A DNA stretch of 64,000 nucleotides from Vicingus serpentipes (GTDB taxonomy: Bacteria > Bacteroidota > Bacteroidia > Flavobacteriales_E > Vicingaceae): NCBI RefSeq assembly GCF_007993035.1, contig NZ_VOOS01000004.1, forward strand, positions 327,365-391,364, written 5' to 3'. Position 1 is the first letter of the stretch. Each line of letters opens with the position of its first letter. Under the pieces are notes generated by a model. The model was not told the origin of the DNA. It was given only the letters and a program-made list of their open reading frames with translations, and ran no database searches. Made by a program: the position numbers and the translations under genes. Positions 19,724 to 27,425 of the stretch are shown here, piece after piece.

Positions 19724-20065
19724 TTATAAGTATCCAAAAAGAACCCAAAACGTAAAGAACATATTAATAGCAAAAGCAATTATTTTAAAACTTTTCAATT
19801 TGATGGTTTTATCTTCCAAGCTATTAATTAAGCTGATTAATAATAACAAGCTACCAATTAATCCTAGAGTTAACAGAGAAAGACCAAATGTTCTATTTGT
19901 TTCAACTAGGTTGAAAAAGACTTCTTCATCAAACTTTTGCCCCAAATCTTGAAGTGATAATTCTTGATATTTGTAACAAAGCCACCACCAACCCAAATCA
20001 TAATATATGGGGAACAAGGTCAAGATAGAGCCAATAATTAATAAAGGACGATCATACTTTTTCAT
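19724..20065 (-). CDS. Small integral membrane protein, unknown function
   Basis: A 113-residue protein with three predicted membrane helices, at about residues 7-25, 60-82 and 92-112. The loop after the first helix is polar and acidic (YQELSLQDLGQKFDEE). I recognise no family. It converges tail to tail with the Ig-like lipoprotein gene, the two stop codons being directly adjacent, and lies 9 bases downstream of dinB on the same strand, so it is probably read through from dinB. Confidence 0.65.
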   Translation of the reverse strand: MKKYDRPLLIIGSILTLFPIYYDLGWWWLCYKYQELSLQDLGQKFDEEVFFNLVETNRTFGLSLLTLGLIGSLLLLISLINSLEDKTIKLKSFKIIAFAINMFFTFWVLFGYL

Positions 20066-20074
20066 TACTGAAAG

Positions 20075-21157
20075 TTAAGGTTTAAAATCAAATTCCAATT
20101 GCCCTAAAAATTGGTCGTTATTTTCTTGTTCAAAATTTGAAATTTGCAAACCTAGTAAGCGAATCCCTTTTTCAGTTTCTGGAATTAAATCAATTAATTC
20201 AGCACTCATTTTTTTTATTTCTTGATGAGAAATAGGCTCGGGTAAGGTTTTACTTCGAGTAATCTGCTTAAAATCGGCATACTTTACTTTTAGCGTTAAG
20301 CTTTTTCCGTTGGTTTCACTTTTACTTAAGCGTTTAATTAAAATGTCAGCAACTTCATTAACTCGTTCTATTAACAAGGGGGTTGTACTTATATCTCTGC
20401 TGTACGTTCGTTCAGCAGCAATCGATTTTCTAATTCTGTTTGGATTTACCAACCTATTATCTATTCCTCTAGAAACATTGTAATAGTATTTACCCGATTT
20501 ACCAAACCAACGTTCTAAATCATATAAACTTTTATTTTTTAAATCAGCACCCTTAAAAATACCGTGTTTGTGCATTTTTTGAGCTGTAACTTTTCCAACT
20601 CCAAAAAACTTTTCAATTTTTAGTTCTTCAACAAAAGTAGTAGCCATTTTTGGGGTAATCACATAAAATCCATCAGGTTTGTTAAAATCAGAAGCAATTT
20701 TGGCTAAAAATTTATTGTATGAAATTCCTGCAGAAGCTGTTAATCCTGTTTTTGCTTTTATCTTATCTTTAATTTCTTGAGCGACATCCATTGCAAACTC
20801 TAAGTTCATTTTGTTTTCAGTTACATCTAAATAAGCTTCATCTAATGATAGTGGTTCTATTAAGTCGGTATATTCAGCAAATACTTCATGTATCTGTCGC
20901 GAAGCTTCTTTATAGGCGTCGAAGCGAGGTTTTACAAAAATAATATGAGGACATTTTTTGTAAGCAGTAATCGAGGGCATTGCAGAACGAACACCATATT
21001 TACGTGCCTCATAACTTGCAGCAGCAACTACACCTCTTTCTTTAGAACCGCCAACAGCTATTGGTTTACCTATCAGTTCAGGGTTGTCTCTTTGCTCTAC
21101 TGAAGCATAAAATGCATCCATATCAATGTGCAATATTTTACGAATTGTATCAGGCAT
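20075..21157 (-). CDS. dinB: DNA polymerase IV (Y-family translesion polymerase)
   Basis: A 360-residue DinB. The catalytic carboxylates are visible: D12 in HIDMDAFYASVEQ and the Asp-Glu pair in PLSLDEAYLDV. The finger segment KERGVVAAASYEARKYGV, the helix-hairpin-helix region (FFGVGKVTAQKMHKHGI) and the little-finger domain (RTYSRDIST) follow in order. The C-terminus QLEFDF resembles a beta-clamp binding peptide. It copies past DNA lesions with low fidelity. No LexA box is recognised upstream. It starts 1 base after the DUF5686 gene ends, so it is probably co-transcribed with it. Confidence 0.96.
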   Translation of the reverse strand: MPDTIRKILHIDMDAFYASVEQRDNPELIGKPIAVGGSKERGVVAAASYEARKYGVRSAMPSITAYKKCPHIIFVKPRFDAYKEASRQIHEVFAEYTDLIEPLSLDEAYLDVTENKMNLEFAMDVAQEIKDKIKAKTGLTASAGISYNKFLAKIASDFNKPDGFYVITPKMATTFVEELKIEKFFGVGKVTAQKMHKHGIFKGADLKNKSLYDLERWFGKSGKYYYNVSRGIDNRLVNPNRIRKSIAAERTYSRDISTTPLLIERVNEVADILIKRLSKSETNGKSLTLKVKYADFKQITRSKTLPEPISHQEIKKMSAELIDLIPETEKGIRLLGLQISNFEQENNDQFLGQLEFDFKP

Positions 21158-23575
21158 CTAAAACGAATATCCTAAACTCATTTTTACGGTAAAATTTTCG
21201 CTTGCTTTCTTAAACTGATAAGGGCCATAACGATAATGAGCAGAAACACCAAAAGTGCTAAAGTTTGCTTTTAAAATATTATTTATCGCAATACCCGATT
21301 CATAAAAACCTTTCTCCATTGTTTTAAAAACAACTCCTCCATGATTTTGAGGTTTTGAAAGATCACCATACCCAACACTTGTAGTAACAACAAATTCTGG
21401 AGCAAATTTTTTGATTTTTAACAACAAACTTCCAAAATTGTGTCTAAAGTGTAGTGAAGCAAAACGGTCAGAGAAAAACTCGTAAGGGAGCATTGTTTCG
21501 AAAGCATTTTCGGTAGCAACCAAAAAGTTTTTTGGTTTAAATGTACCAATGCTTGTATTCATTTTCACAATGGGAGCATCTCCAACAATAAAGCCAGTTT
21601 CAATAAAAAATTTAGGCTTACCAATGTTCTTTATATTAAATTGTTTTTCGGTTCTAAATGTAAATCGAGTGTATTCATAATCACCATCAGCTTGATTTAA
21701 CCCTTGCTCAACCTTAGCATAAAGAATAGGATACTTTGTTGCCTTAGCGTATTTATAATTCAACGTTTGAATTACTTTTTGTTTAAAGGCATATTTAAAT
21801 TCTGCTCCAACTTCTGCAAAAGTATAATCCTGAACAAACAAGGTGGTGTTATCATCAATTTTATTGCGATAAAAATAATTGTTGGTTACACTTACTTTTT
21901 CTTGGTTTGCAAACAAAAACACTTTTAAATAACGAAGTGTTCTAAATTGAAAACGAGCTTCCATTTTTTCATTGTCGTTCATTCTACTTAGATAGAAATT
22001 TCGATTAGAAGCAGCTGATAACAAAGGTTTTTCATAACTATTAAATTGAACGACTCCTGGTTCTACAACGTCTTTTTGATAAGAAAAATTAAGTTCAATA
22101 TCACTTTGTTTGCTTATTATAGTATTAAAATCACCACCATATTTAACAGTTTTATCTTTTGTTCCATAAGCTGCATAACCACCTATTGAAAATACTTTTG
22201 ACACTTTCGAACTTGTATGAAGCCCAGCTCCTAGTCGAAACCCTTCATAATCATTATACTTAACAAAACGATTCAAATCTAAATTAACATAACCCCATTT
22301 TAATTTTCCGGTCAATAATGCTTCAAGGCCTGTTATTTTTTTATCGAAGTTTTCAGCTTTACCAACACTATCAATCACATGGTAAGTTGCTTGTTCTTTT
22401 TCTGATAAGGTGTCGCCACGATATTTAAACCAAAACGCTTCATCTTTTTTTGTTACATCATCAGCAACTTCAGTAGTAATTATTCCAAATTCTTTTTTGT
22501 TTAAATCGGGATTAATCTCGATGTTTTTAAGGTAAGATTTACCTATTCCTAGCATTTTAAAATCGTTGATTTGAGCAGTTTTAAATAAAATTGTGGTGTT
22601 TAATTGAACGGGAAACCAACTGTTTTCTATTTTCTCATATTGTTGTTGAATTTTCACACCAAAACCTTCCTCTTCTTGAGCAGGTTCGGCAATTACATTT
22701 TGTACTGCAAAGCCATTGGTGTTAATATAAAGCAATCCTTTTAATCCTTTAAAATTTTTACCTTTTTTTGGTCGGAAAGAAATCACAAAAACAGTATCAG
22801 ACCCACTAAAAGTTGTGTCTTCAATCAAGAAAAAATATTTATTGCTACTATTTACGCTTATCGGATTAAGATATGAATTGTCCATTACGGTTAGCATTTC
22901 CTCATAAAATGAAAACGATTGAATTTCTGTAGCGATAAGTGAAAAAGTATTATTTTGAAGACCTGAAACTCTAGATGCAAGCACTTTTTCATAACTTTTG
23001 TCGGGCTGCATATATTTTCGTTCAGTTACCGATTCCATTAAAAATAAATGATGTTTTTCTAAAAATTCTATTGCTTTTTGGTTGTTGGTGTCAAGTGAGC
23101 TTATCTTCTCAGGGTTGTTCAGTATAGCTGTGTCAACAGCACCAGTAATATAAAGTTTGTTATATGACTCGTATTTAAAATCTAAGCTTTTTTCCGGATT
23201 ATGTATTTTTCGGTTGGCAACTACATTATTAATAATTCTATGTGCAGGGTTCTCGCCTGGTAATAAAACGAATTCGTTTAATTCATAACTGGTTGAGGTT
23301 AATTTTGCTACAATGTATTGTTGATTGGAAACATTGATTTCTGCAACTTGATAGCCAACATAGCTAAACTTTAAGGAGTTAATAGATTTAGTTGAGACTA
23401 TACTAAAATTACCATCTATGTCGGTTGTAGCTCCATTGTTATTATTGTCAATAATATTTACAAATGGTAAGGCTTCTTTTGTTTTTTCGTCAATAACTTT
23501 CCCTTTAATGGTGTTTTGGCCATAAATTGTAACAAGGCTAAATAGCCCAAAAAGTATACTTAAGAAGTGTTTCAA
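21158..23575 (-). CDS. DUF5686 outer-membrane protein with carboxypeptidase-regulatory-like domain
   Basis: An 805-residue exported protein. A signal peptide ends at YGQ (residue 20). Residues 20-105 are a CarboxypepD_reg-like beta-sandwich (GKVIDEKTKEALPFVNI). The remainder matches DUF5686, a Bacteroidota family with a soluble beta-rich region and a C-terminal section of alternating strands ending in aromatic residues (KMSLGYSF), which predicts an outer-membrane beta-barrel. The function is not known. The gene is divergent from the radical SAM gene across a 64-base gap and precedes dinB on its own strand. Confidence 0.88.
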   Translation of the reverse strand: MKHFLSILFGLFSLVTIYGQNTIKGKVIDEKTKEALPFVNIIDNNNNGATTDIDGNFSIVSTKSINSLKFSYVGYQVAEINVSNQQYIVAKLTSTSYELNEFVLLPGENPAHRIINNVVANRKIHNPEKSLDFKYESYNKLYITGAVDTAILNNPEKISSLDTNNQKAIEFLEKHHLFLMESVTERKYMQPDKSYEKVLASRVSGLQNNTFSLIATEIQSFSFYEEMLTVMDNSYLNPISVNSSNKYFFLIEDTTFSGSDTVFVISFRPKKGKNFKGLKGLLYINTNGFAVQNVIAEPAQEEEGFGVKIQQQYEKIENSWFPVQLNTTILFKTAQINDFKMLGIGKSYLKNIEINPDLNKKEFGIITTEVADDVTKKDEAFWFKYRGDTLSEKEQATYHVIDSVGKAENFDKKITGLEALLTGKLKWGYVNLDLNRFVKYNDYEGFRLGAGLHTSSKVSKVFSIGGYAAYGTKDKTVKYGGDFNTIISKQSDIELNFSYQKDVVEPGVVQFNSYEKPLLSAASNRNFYLSRMNDNEKMEARFQFRTLRYLKVFLFANQEKVSVTNNYFYRNKIDDNTTLFVQDYTFAEVGAEFKYAFKQKVIQTLNYKYAKATKYPILYAKVEQGLNQADGDYEYTRFTFRTEKQFNIKNIGKPKFFIETGFIVGDAPIVKMNTSIGTFKPKNFLVATENAFETMLPYEFFSDRFASLHFRHNFGSLLLKIKKFAPEFVVTTSVGYGDLSKPQNHGGVVFKTMEKGFYESGIAINNILKANFSTFGVSAHYRYGPYQFKKASENFTVKMSLGYSF

Positions 23576-23627
23576 TGTAATATTTTTACGAAGTGAATTT
23601 ACTATTATTTCAGCAAATACTATTTCG

Positions 23628-23635
23628 TATTTTTG
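23628..23635 (+). promoter_or_regulatory. -7 promoter element of the radical SAM gene, leaderless arrangement
   Basis: TATTTTTG fits TAnnTTTG and ends 4 bases before the ATG at 23640, the same geometry as at 17643. No good -33 TTTG is visible, so the element is moderately supported. Confidence 0.45.
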
Positions 23636-23639
23636 AGAT

Positions 23640-24662
23640 ATGACAACAGGATTTAATGATACGTTTAATTTAATTAGGAAACTAAATTTTAGCCGTATTG
23701 TAAATGCTCTAAAAGTTTATATAAGTTTTTATTTAGCAAAGCATTTTAATACTCAAAAAGCTAAAGGATTACCATTAAGTATAACAATTGAACCAACTAC
23801 CGCTTGTAATTTAGGCTGTCCCGAATGCCCAAGTGGACTTAAACAGTTTACTCGTCCTGAAGGAAATTTAAAAACAGATTTTTATAGAAAGGTGATTGAT
23901 GAGGCTAAGCAGCATGCTTTTTATCTTAATTTTTATTTTCAAGGCGAGCCGTTTATTAATCCTAATTTTTTGGATATGGTTGGTTATGCTAACCAGCAAA
24001 ATATTTATACCGCAACATCAACCAATGCTCATTTTTTATCCGATAAAAAAGCCAAAGAAACAGTAGAGTCAGGATTAAGTAGGTTAACTATTTCTATTGA
24101 TGGGACAACACAAGAAACCTATGAAAGTTATAGAAAGCAAGGTGAATTAGCAAAAGTTTTAGAAGGTACTCGAAACATTTTGAAATGGAAAAAGGAGTTA
24201 AATTCTAAAACACCCTATGTAATTTTTCAGTTTTTGGTGGTAAAACCAAACGAACATCAAATTGAAGATGCAAAACAATTGGCAACAGAAATGGGAGTAG
24301 ATGAAATTCGTTTTAAAACGGCACAATTGTATGATTATAAAAACGGCAACGAATTAATGCCAACAATCGAAAAATACTCGCGTTACAAAAAACAAAAAGA
24401 CGGTACTTTCCGATTAAAAAACAAAATGTTAAATGAGTGTTGGCGGATGTGGAGCAGTTGTGTGGTAACATGGGACGGCAAAATTGTTCCTTGTTGTTTT
24501 GATAAAGATGCCAAACATCAATTAGGTGATTTAGCACAAAATTCGCTGAAAAATATTTGGCAGAACGATAAGTATGTTGGGTTTAGAAAAGCCTTACTTA
24601 CCAATCGTCAAGCTATAGATATTTGCCAAAACTGTACAGAGGGCACAAAAGTGTGGGAGTAG
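23640..24662 (+). CDS. Radical SAM / SPASM domain protein
   Basis: A 340-residue radical S-adenosylmethionine enzyme. The 4Fe-4S cluster motif CNLGCPEC (Cx3Cx2C) sits near residue 57, followed by a TIM-barrel-type core with FQGEPFINP and TISIDGTTQETYESYR. The C-terminal SPASM-like region has the extra cysteines for auxiliary clusters: CWRMWSSC, PCCFD and CQNC. Such proteins modify peptides or other small substrates, but no precursor peptide gene is seen next to it, so the substrate is unknown. It converges with rlmF, with a single base between the stop codons. Confidence 0.88.
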   Translation: MTTGFNDTFNLIRKLNFSRIVNALKVYISFYLAKHFNTQKAKGLPLSITIEPTTACNLGCPECPSGLKQFTRPEGNLKTDFYRKVIDEAKQHAFYLNFYFQGEPFINPNFLDMVGYANQQNIYTATSTNAHFLSDKKAKETVESGLSRLTISIDGTTQETYESYRKQGELAKVLEGTRNILKWKKELNSKTPYVIFQFLVVKPNEHQIEDAKQLATEMGVDEIRFKTAQLYDYKNGNELMPTIEKYSRYKKQKDGTFRLKNKMLNECWRMWSSCVVTWDGKIVPCCFDKDAKHQLGDLAQNSLKNIWQNDKYVGFRKALLTNRQAIDICQNCTEGTKVWE

Positions 24663-24663
24663 A

Positions 24664-25635
24664 TTAAGCTTTATTCCACTTTTTGTCTCGCCATTCTTTT
24701 TGTTGTTCTGGAGTTAAAAAAGTCCAAGCTACAATTCTACTAATTTTGTTGCCTTGCCCCATCGGAATAGTTTTTACTTCAATTGCATCAACTTTTTTTA
24801 GCGCATCGTAAATGTTGTTAAGGTTATCTTTTTTAGAGATTAGCGAAGTAAACCAAAAACAATTTTCGCTAAAATTTTTACTTTGTCTGATATAGTCACC
24901 GACAAATTTTTTCTCACCACCCTTGCACCATAATTCGTTTTGCTGACCTCCAAAATTTAAAACAACTTCATCTGTTTTCTTGTCGTTGAGGTTTTTTAAC
25001 TTTTTTAATGTTCCAGCTTTTGCAACTTCTTCAGAGCTATGAAAAGGAGGGTTGCATATCATTACATCAACAGCTTCATCTTTCCCTAAAACACCATAAA
25101 TAATATCATTGATTTTGGGCTGTAATCTTAATTCAACCTTTCCAACTAAATTTGAGTTTGTATCAATTATCTGTTGAGAAGAAGCTAAAGATGCTTTATC
25201 AATGTCTGTACCGATAAAAGACCAATTGTACTCTGAAGTCCCAATAATAGGGTAAATACAACTTGCTCCTACACCAATATCTAAACAAGTTATAGATTTA
25301 CCAAAGGGTATTTTTCCATAATTAGAATTACCTAACAAATCAGCAGCATAGTGTATGTAATCTGCTCTTCCAGGTATTGGAGGGCATAAATAATTTTCAG
25401 GAATATCCCAATAACTAATTCCGTAATGGAACATTAGTAAAGCTTTGTTTAGTGCTATAACTGCTTTTGGGTTAGCAAAATCAATTGTTTCATCATCGTA
25501 TTTATTAATGATTACAAAAGTTTTTAACTCAGGGCAAACGTTCAACAATGCTTTAAAATCGTATCGCCCACGATGTTTACTTCTTGAGTGTATTTTAGTT
25601 TTTTCTTTTGGGTGTACTTTTTTTTTAGGGTTCAT
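24664..25635 (-). CDS. rlmF: 23S rRNA (adenine-1618-N6)-methyltransferase
   Basis: A 323-residue SAM-dependent methyltransferase of the RlmF family, which methylates A1618 of 23S rRNA. Family features include the N-terminal HSRSKHRGRYDF, the IPGRADYIHY segment, the SAM-binding CLDIGVGASCIYP and the N6-adenine methylase motif NPPF (in ICNPPFHSS). Length is typical. It is a single gene between the radical SAM gene and the ECF sigma operon, from which it diverges. Confidence 0.94.
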   Translation of the reverse strand: MNPKKKVHPKEKTKIHSRSKHRGRYDFKALLNVCPELKTFVIINKYDDETIDFANPKAVIALNKALLMFHYGISYWDIPENYLCPPIPGRADYIHYAADLLGNSNYGKIPFGKSITCLDIGVGASCIYPIIGTSEYNWSFIGTDIDKASLASSQQIIDTNSNLVGKVELRLQPKINDIIYGVLGKDEAVDVMICNPPFHSSEEVAKAGTLKKLKNLNDKKTDEVVLNFGGQQNELWCKGGEKKFVGDYIRQSKNFSENCFWFTSLISKKDNLNNIYDALKKVDAIEVKTIPMGQGNKISRIVAWTFLTPEQQKEWRDKKWNKA

Positions 25636-25721
25636 TATCAGAAAATAAATTTAGGTTCAACTAAAAGAAAAACATTGATTTTACTAGACTCAAAAATAAA
25701 AGTAATTTGGTATAAAATTGG

Positions 25722-25744
25722 GTTTTATAAATTTTTTATAAAAC
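25722..25744. repeat. Perfect inverted repeat upstream of the ECF sigma operon
   Basis: GTTTTATAAA and its exact complement are separated by three Ts. The repeat ends directly before the -35-like box of the putative ECF promoter. It could be an operator or a leftover hairpin for the diverging rlmF transcript; the sequence alone does not decide. Confidence 0.5.
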
Positions 25745-25779
25745 AGTTGTAACTTTTTAATAGTTGTGAGCGTCACATT
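25745..25779 (+). promoter_or_regulatory. Putative ECF sigma-dependent promoter of the sigma/anti-sigma operon
   Basis: AGTTGTAAC, a 17-base spacer, then CGTCACATT. Both boxes and the spacing recur exactly upstream of the DUF2807 gene at 27326-27360, while the spacers are unrelated. The TGTAAC / CGTC pattern is the general form of ECF promoters, so this is best read as the autoregulated promoter of the sigma factor at 25803. Confidence 0.7.
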
Positions 25780-25802
25780 CACAAACACTACAAAACAGAA
25801 CG

Positions 25803-26288
25803 TTGACAGTAAGGGAATTTAATAAATGTGTGGATGATTATTCCGATAATCTTTATCGCTTTGTGTTGAAAAACATTAAGGACGAGGATAAGGCTAAGGA
25901 TATAATTCAAGATACGTTTGAAAAATTTTGGAATAAGAAAGACGATGTGCAGGAAGGAAAAGAAAAATCTTATTTGTTTACAACGGCATACCATACCTTA
26001 ATAGATGTAACCAGAAAGGAAAAAAGACAAGGAAATTTTAGCGAGGTTAAAGAAGAAAGTTATAGTGTAGATAGTCAGTATTCTGATTTACAAGAAGTGC
26101 TGGAAGAAGCAATAAATAAATTACCAGAAGATCAAAAAGCAGTAATAATGTTGAGAGATTATGAAGGTTATGCTTACGATGAAATAGCTGAAATAACTAA
26201 GCTTTCAGAGTCGCAAGTAAAGGTTTACATATTTAGAGCACGAAAATTTTTAAAACAATATTTAGGAAGTATAGAACAGGTTTTATGA
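25803..26288 (+). CDS. ECF-type RNA polymerase sigma factor
   Basis: A 161-residue sigma-70 family protein of the extracytoplasmic function type. Region 2 (LYRFVLKNIKDEDKAKDIIQ, then FEKFWNKKDD) binds core polymerase and the -10 element. Region 4 (LPEDQKAVIMLRDYEGYAYD, then EIAEITKLSESQVKVY) carries the helix-turn-helix for the -35 element. The start is TTG at 25803, 23 bases after the CGTCACATT box. Its last bases overlap the next gene as ATGA. It probably switches on its own operon and the DUF2807 gene in response to an envelope signal sensed by the partner protein. Confidence 0.93.
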   Translation: MTVREFNKCVDDYSDNLYRFVLKNIKDEDKAKDIIQDTFEKFWNKKDDVQEGKEKSYLFTTAYHTLIDVTRKEKRQGNFSEVKEESYSVDSQYSDLQEVLEEAINKLPEDQKAVIMLRDYEGYAYDEIAEITKLSESQVKVYIFRARKFLKQYLGSIEQVL

Positions 26289-27316
26289 GCTTAATTAACA
26301 AAAATAACTACGAAGCATTTTTGCTTGACTATATGGAGCAGAACCTTTCTGCTGATATGGTAGCGGAATTGATGTTGTTTTTTGAGCAAAATCCTGACCT
26401 AAAACATGATTTAGAGGAGTTGGGCGAAGTTGCTTTACCGATAGAAGACATAGTATTTGAAGGTAAAGATGATTTGAAGAAAGAAGTTTTAGAAAACTTA
26501 ATGATTGCTGAAATTGAAGGATTAAACTCTGTTGATCAAAGTAAAGAATTACAAGAAGCAATAGAAGAAGATAATGTCACCGAAAAAGCTTTTTTACTGT
26601 ATCAAAAAACAGTATTAAAACCAACGCCAGTTATTTTTGAAAACAAAGAATCATTAAAAAGAGAAAGAAAAATTATTCCAATGTATTGGTGGGCGACCTC
26701 TGCTGCCGCAATTCTAATCGCGTTCTTCTTAATAAGAAATATGAATACTGATGGTGTTCAGAAAACGCAAAATAATTTTGCGGATAACAAAGAATTAGAA
26801 TTTAAAAAGAATAGCAGTGAAGTGGAAGAATTGCCAAAACCTATTGAAAAGGAATTTTTAGACAATGAGACCATTCAGGTAGCTAAAAAAGTAAATACAA
26901 CTCCAATAAAAGTTGAAAAGAAAAAAGTAAAACCAACAATTAAAGAAGAACAACCTATCGAAAACAATTTAGTTGCAGAACAAGAACCAATAAATGAAAA
27001 AGACAGCATAACGATACTGCCAACAATTTATGAAGAAGAAGTTTTGTTAGCAGAGAATAACATCCAAATCGAAAAGGAAGTAAAAGGAGAGCCGTTAAGT
27101 GTTGGTCAGTTTTTGAAAAAAGAAGCGCAGAAAAAAGTACTAAAAGATGAACAACCTGAGCCGAATAAGAAAGCAGAAATTATGGTGGTTGATTTATTGG
27201 CTAAAGTTGCTGGTAAAAATGCACGTGTAGATAAAACTAAAAATGATGAAGATGAGACAGAACAATATGCTTTAAATATAGGCGGTTTCTCATTTTCTAA
27301 AAAAGTTAGAAAATAA
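26285..27316 (+). CDS. Probable membrane-bound anti-sigma factor
   Basis: A 343-residue protein coupled to the sigma gene by an ATGA overlap. The N-terminal 130 residues are acidic and helical and would lie in the cytoplasm (EAFLLDYMEQNLSADMVAEL resembles the start of many Bacteroidota anti-sigma-like proteins). A single membrane helix lies at residues 134-151 (YWWATSAAAILIAFFLI). The periplasmic part is a long, low-complexity, Lys/Glu-rich region with no fold I recognise. Position and topology make an anti-sigma or sigma-regulating role likely; there is no zinc-binding motif. Confidence 0.72.
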   Translation: MSLINKNNYEAFLLDYMEQNLSADMVAELMLFFEQNPDLKHDLEELGEVALPIEDIVFEGKDDLKKEVLENLMIAEIEGLNSVDQSKELQEAIEEDNVTEKAFLLYQKTVLKPTPVIFENKESLKRERKIIPMYWWATSAAAILIAFFLIRNMNTDGVQKTQNNFADNKELEFKKNSSEVEELPKPIEKEFLDNETIQVAKKVNTTPIKVEKKKVKPTIKEEQPIENNLVAEQEPINEKDSITILPTIYEEEVLLAENNIQIEKEVKGEPLSVGQFLKKEAQKKVLKDEQPEPNKKAEIMVVDLLAKVAGKNARVDKTKNDEDETEQYALNIGGFSFSKKVRK

Positions 27317-27325
27317 TTTCGTTGG

Positions 27326-27360
27326 AGTTGTAACAAATTCAAACCTCAGTTCGTCACATT
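27326..27360 (+). promoter_or_regulatory. Second putative ECF sigma-dependent promoter, upstream of the DUF2807 gene
   Basis: AGTTGTAAC (27326-27334), 17 bases, CGTCACATT (27352-27360). Identical boxes and spacing occur at 25745-25779. It begins 10 bases after the anti-sigma gene stop and lies 65 bases before the DUF2807 start, so the gene can be induced separately by the same sigma factor. Confidence 0.7.
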
Positions 27361-27425
27361 ATCAAACAACAATAAATACTTGTTTTAATAGCTATAAAAA
27401 CAAAAAACATTAAAAATAGATAATC

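Noticed and set aside
23640..24662. RiPP-type biosynthetic locus around the radical SAM/SPASM protein
   Set aside because: No small precursor gene, transporter or protease lies beside it; the neighbours are rlmF and a DUF5686 protein.
26295..26561. Leftward 88-codon open frame inside the anti-sigma gene
   Set aside because: Leu/Gln-rich shadow of an acidic helical coding region; no signal or homologous motif.
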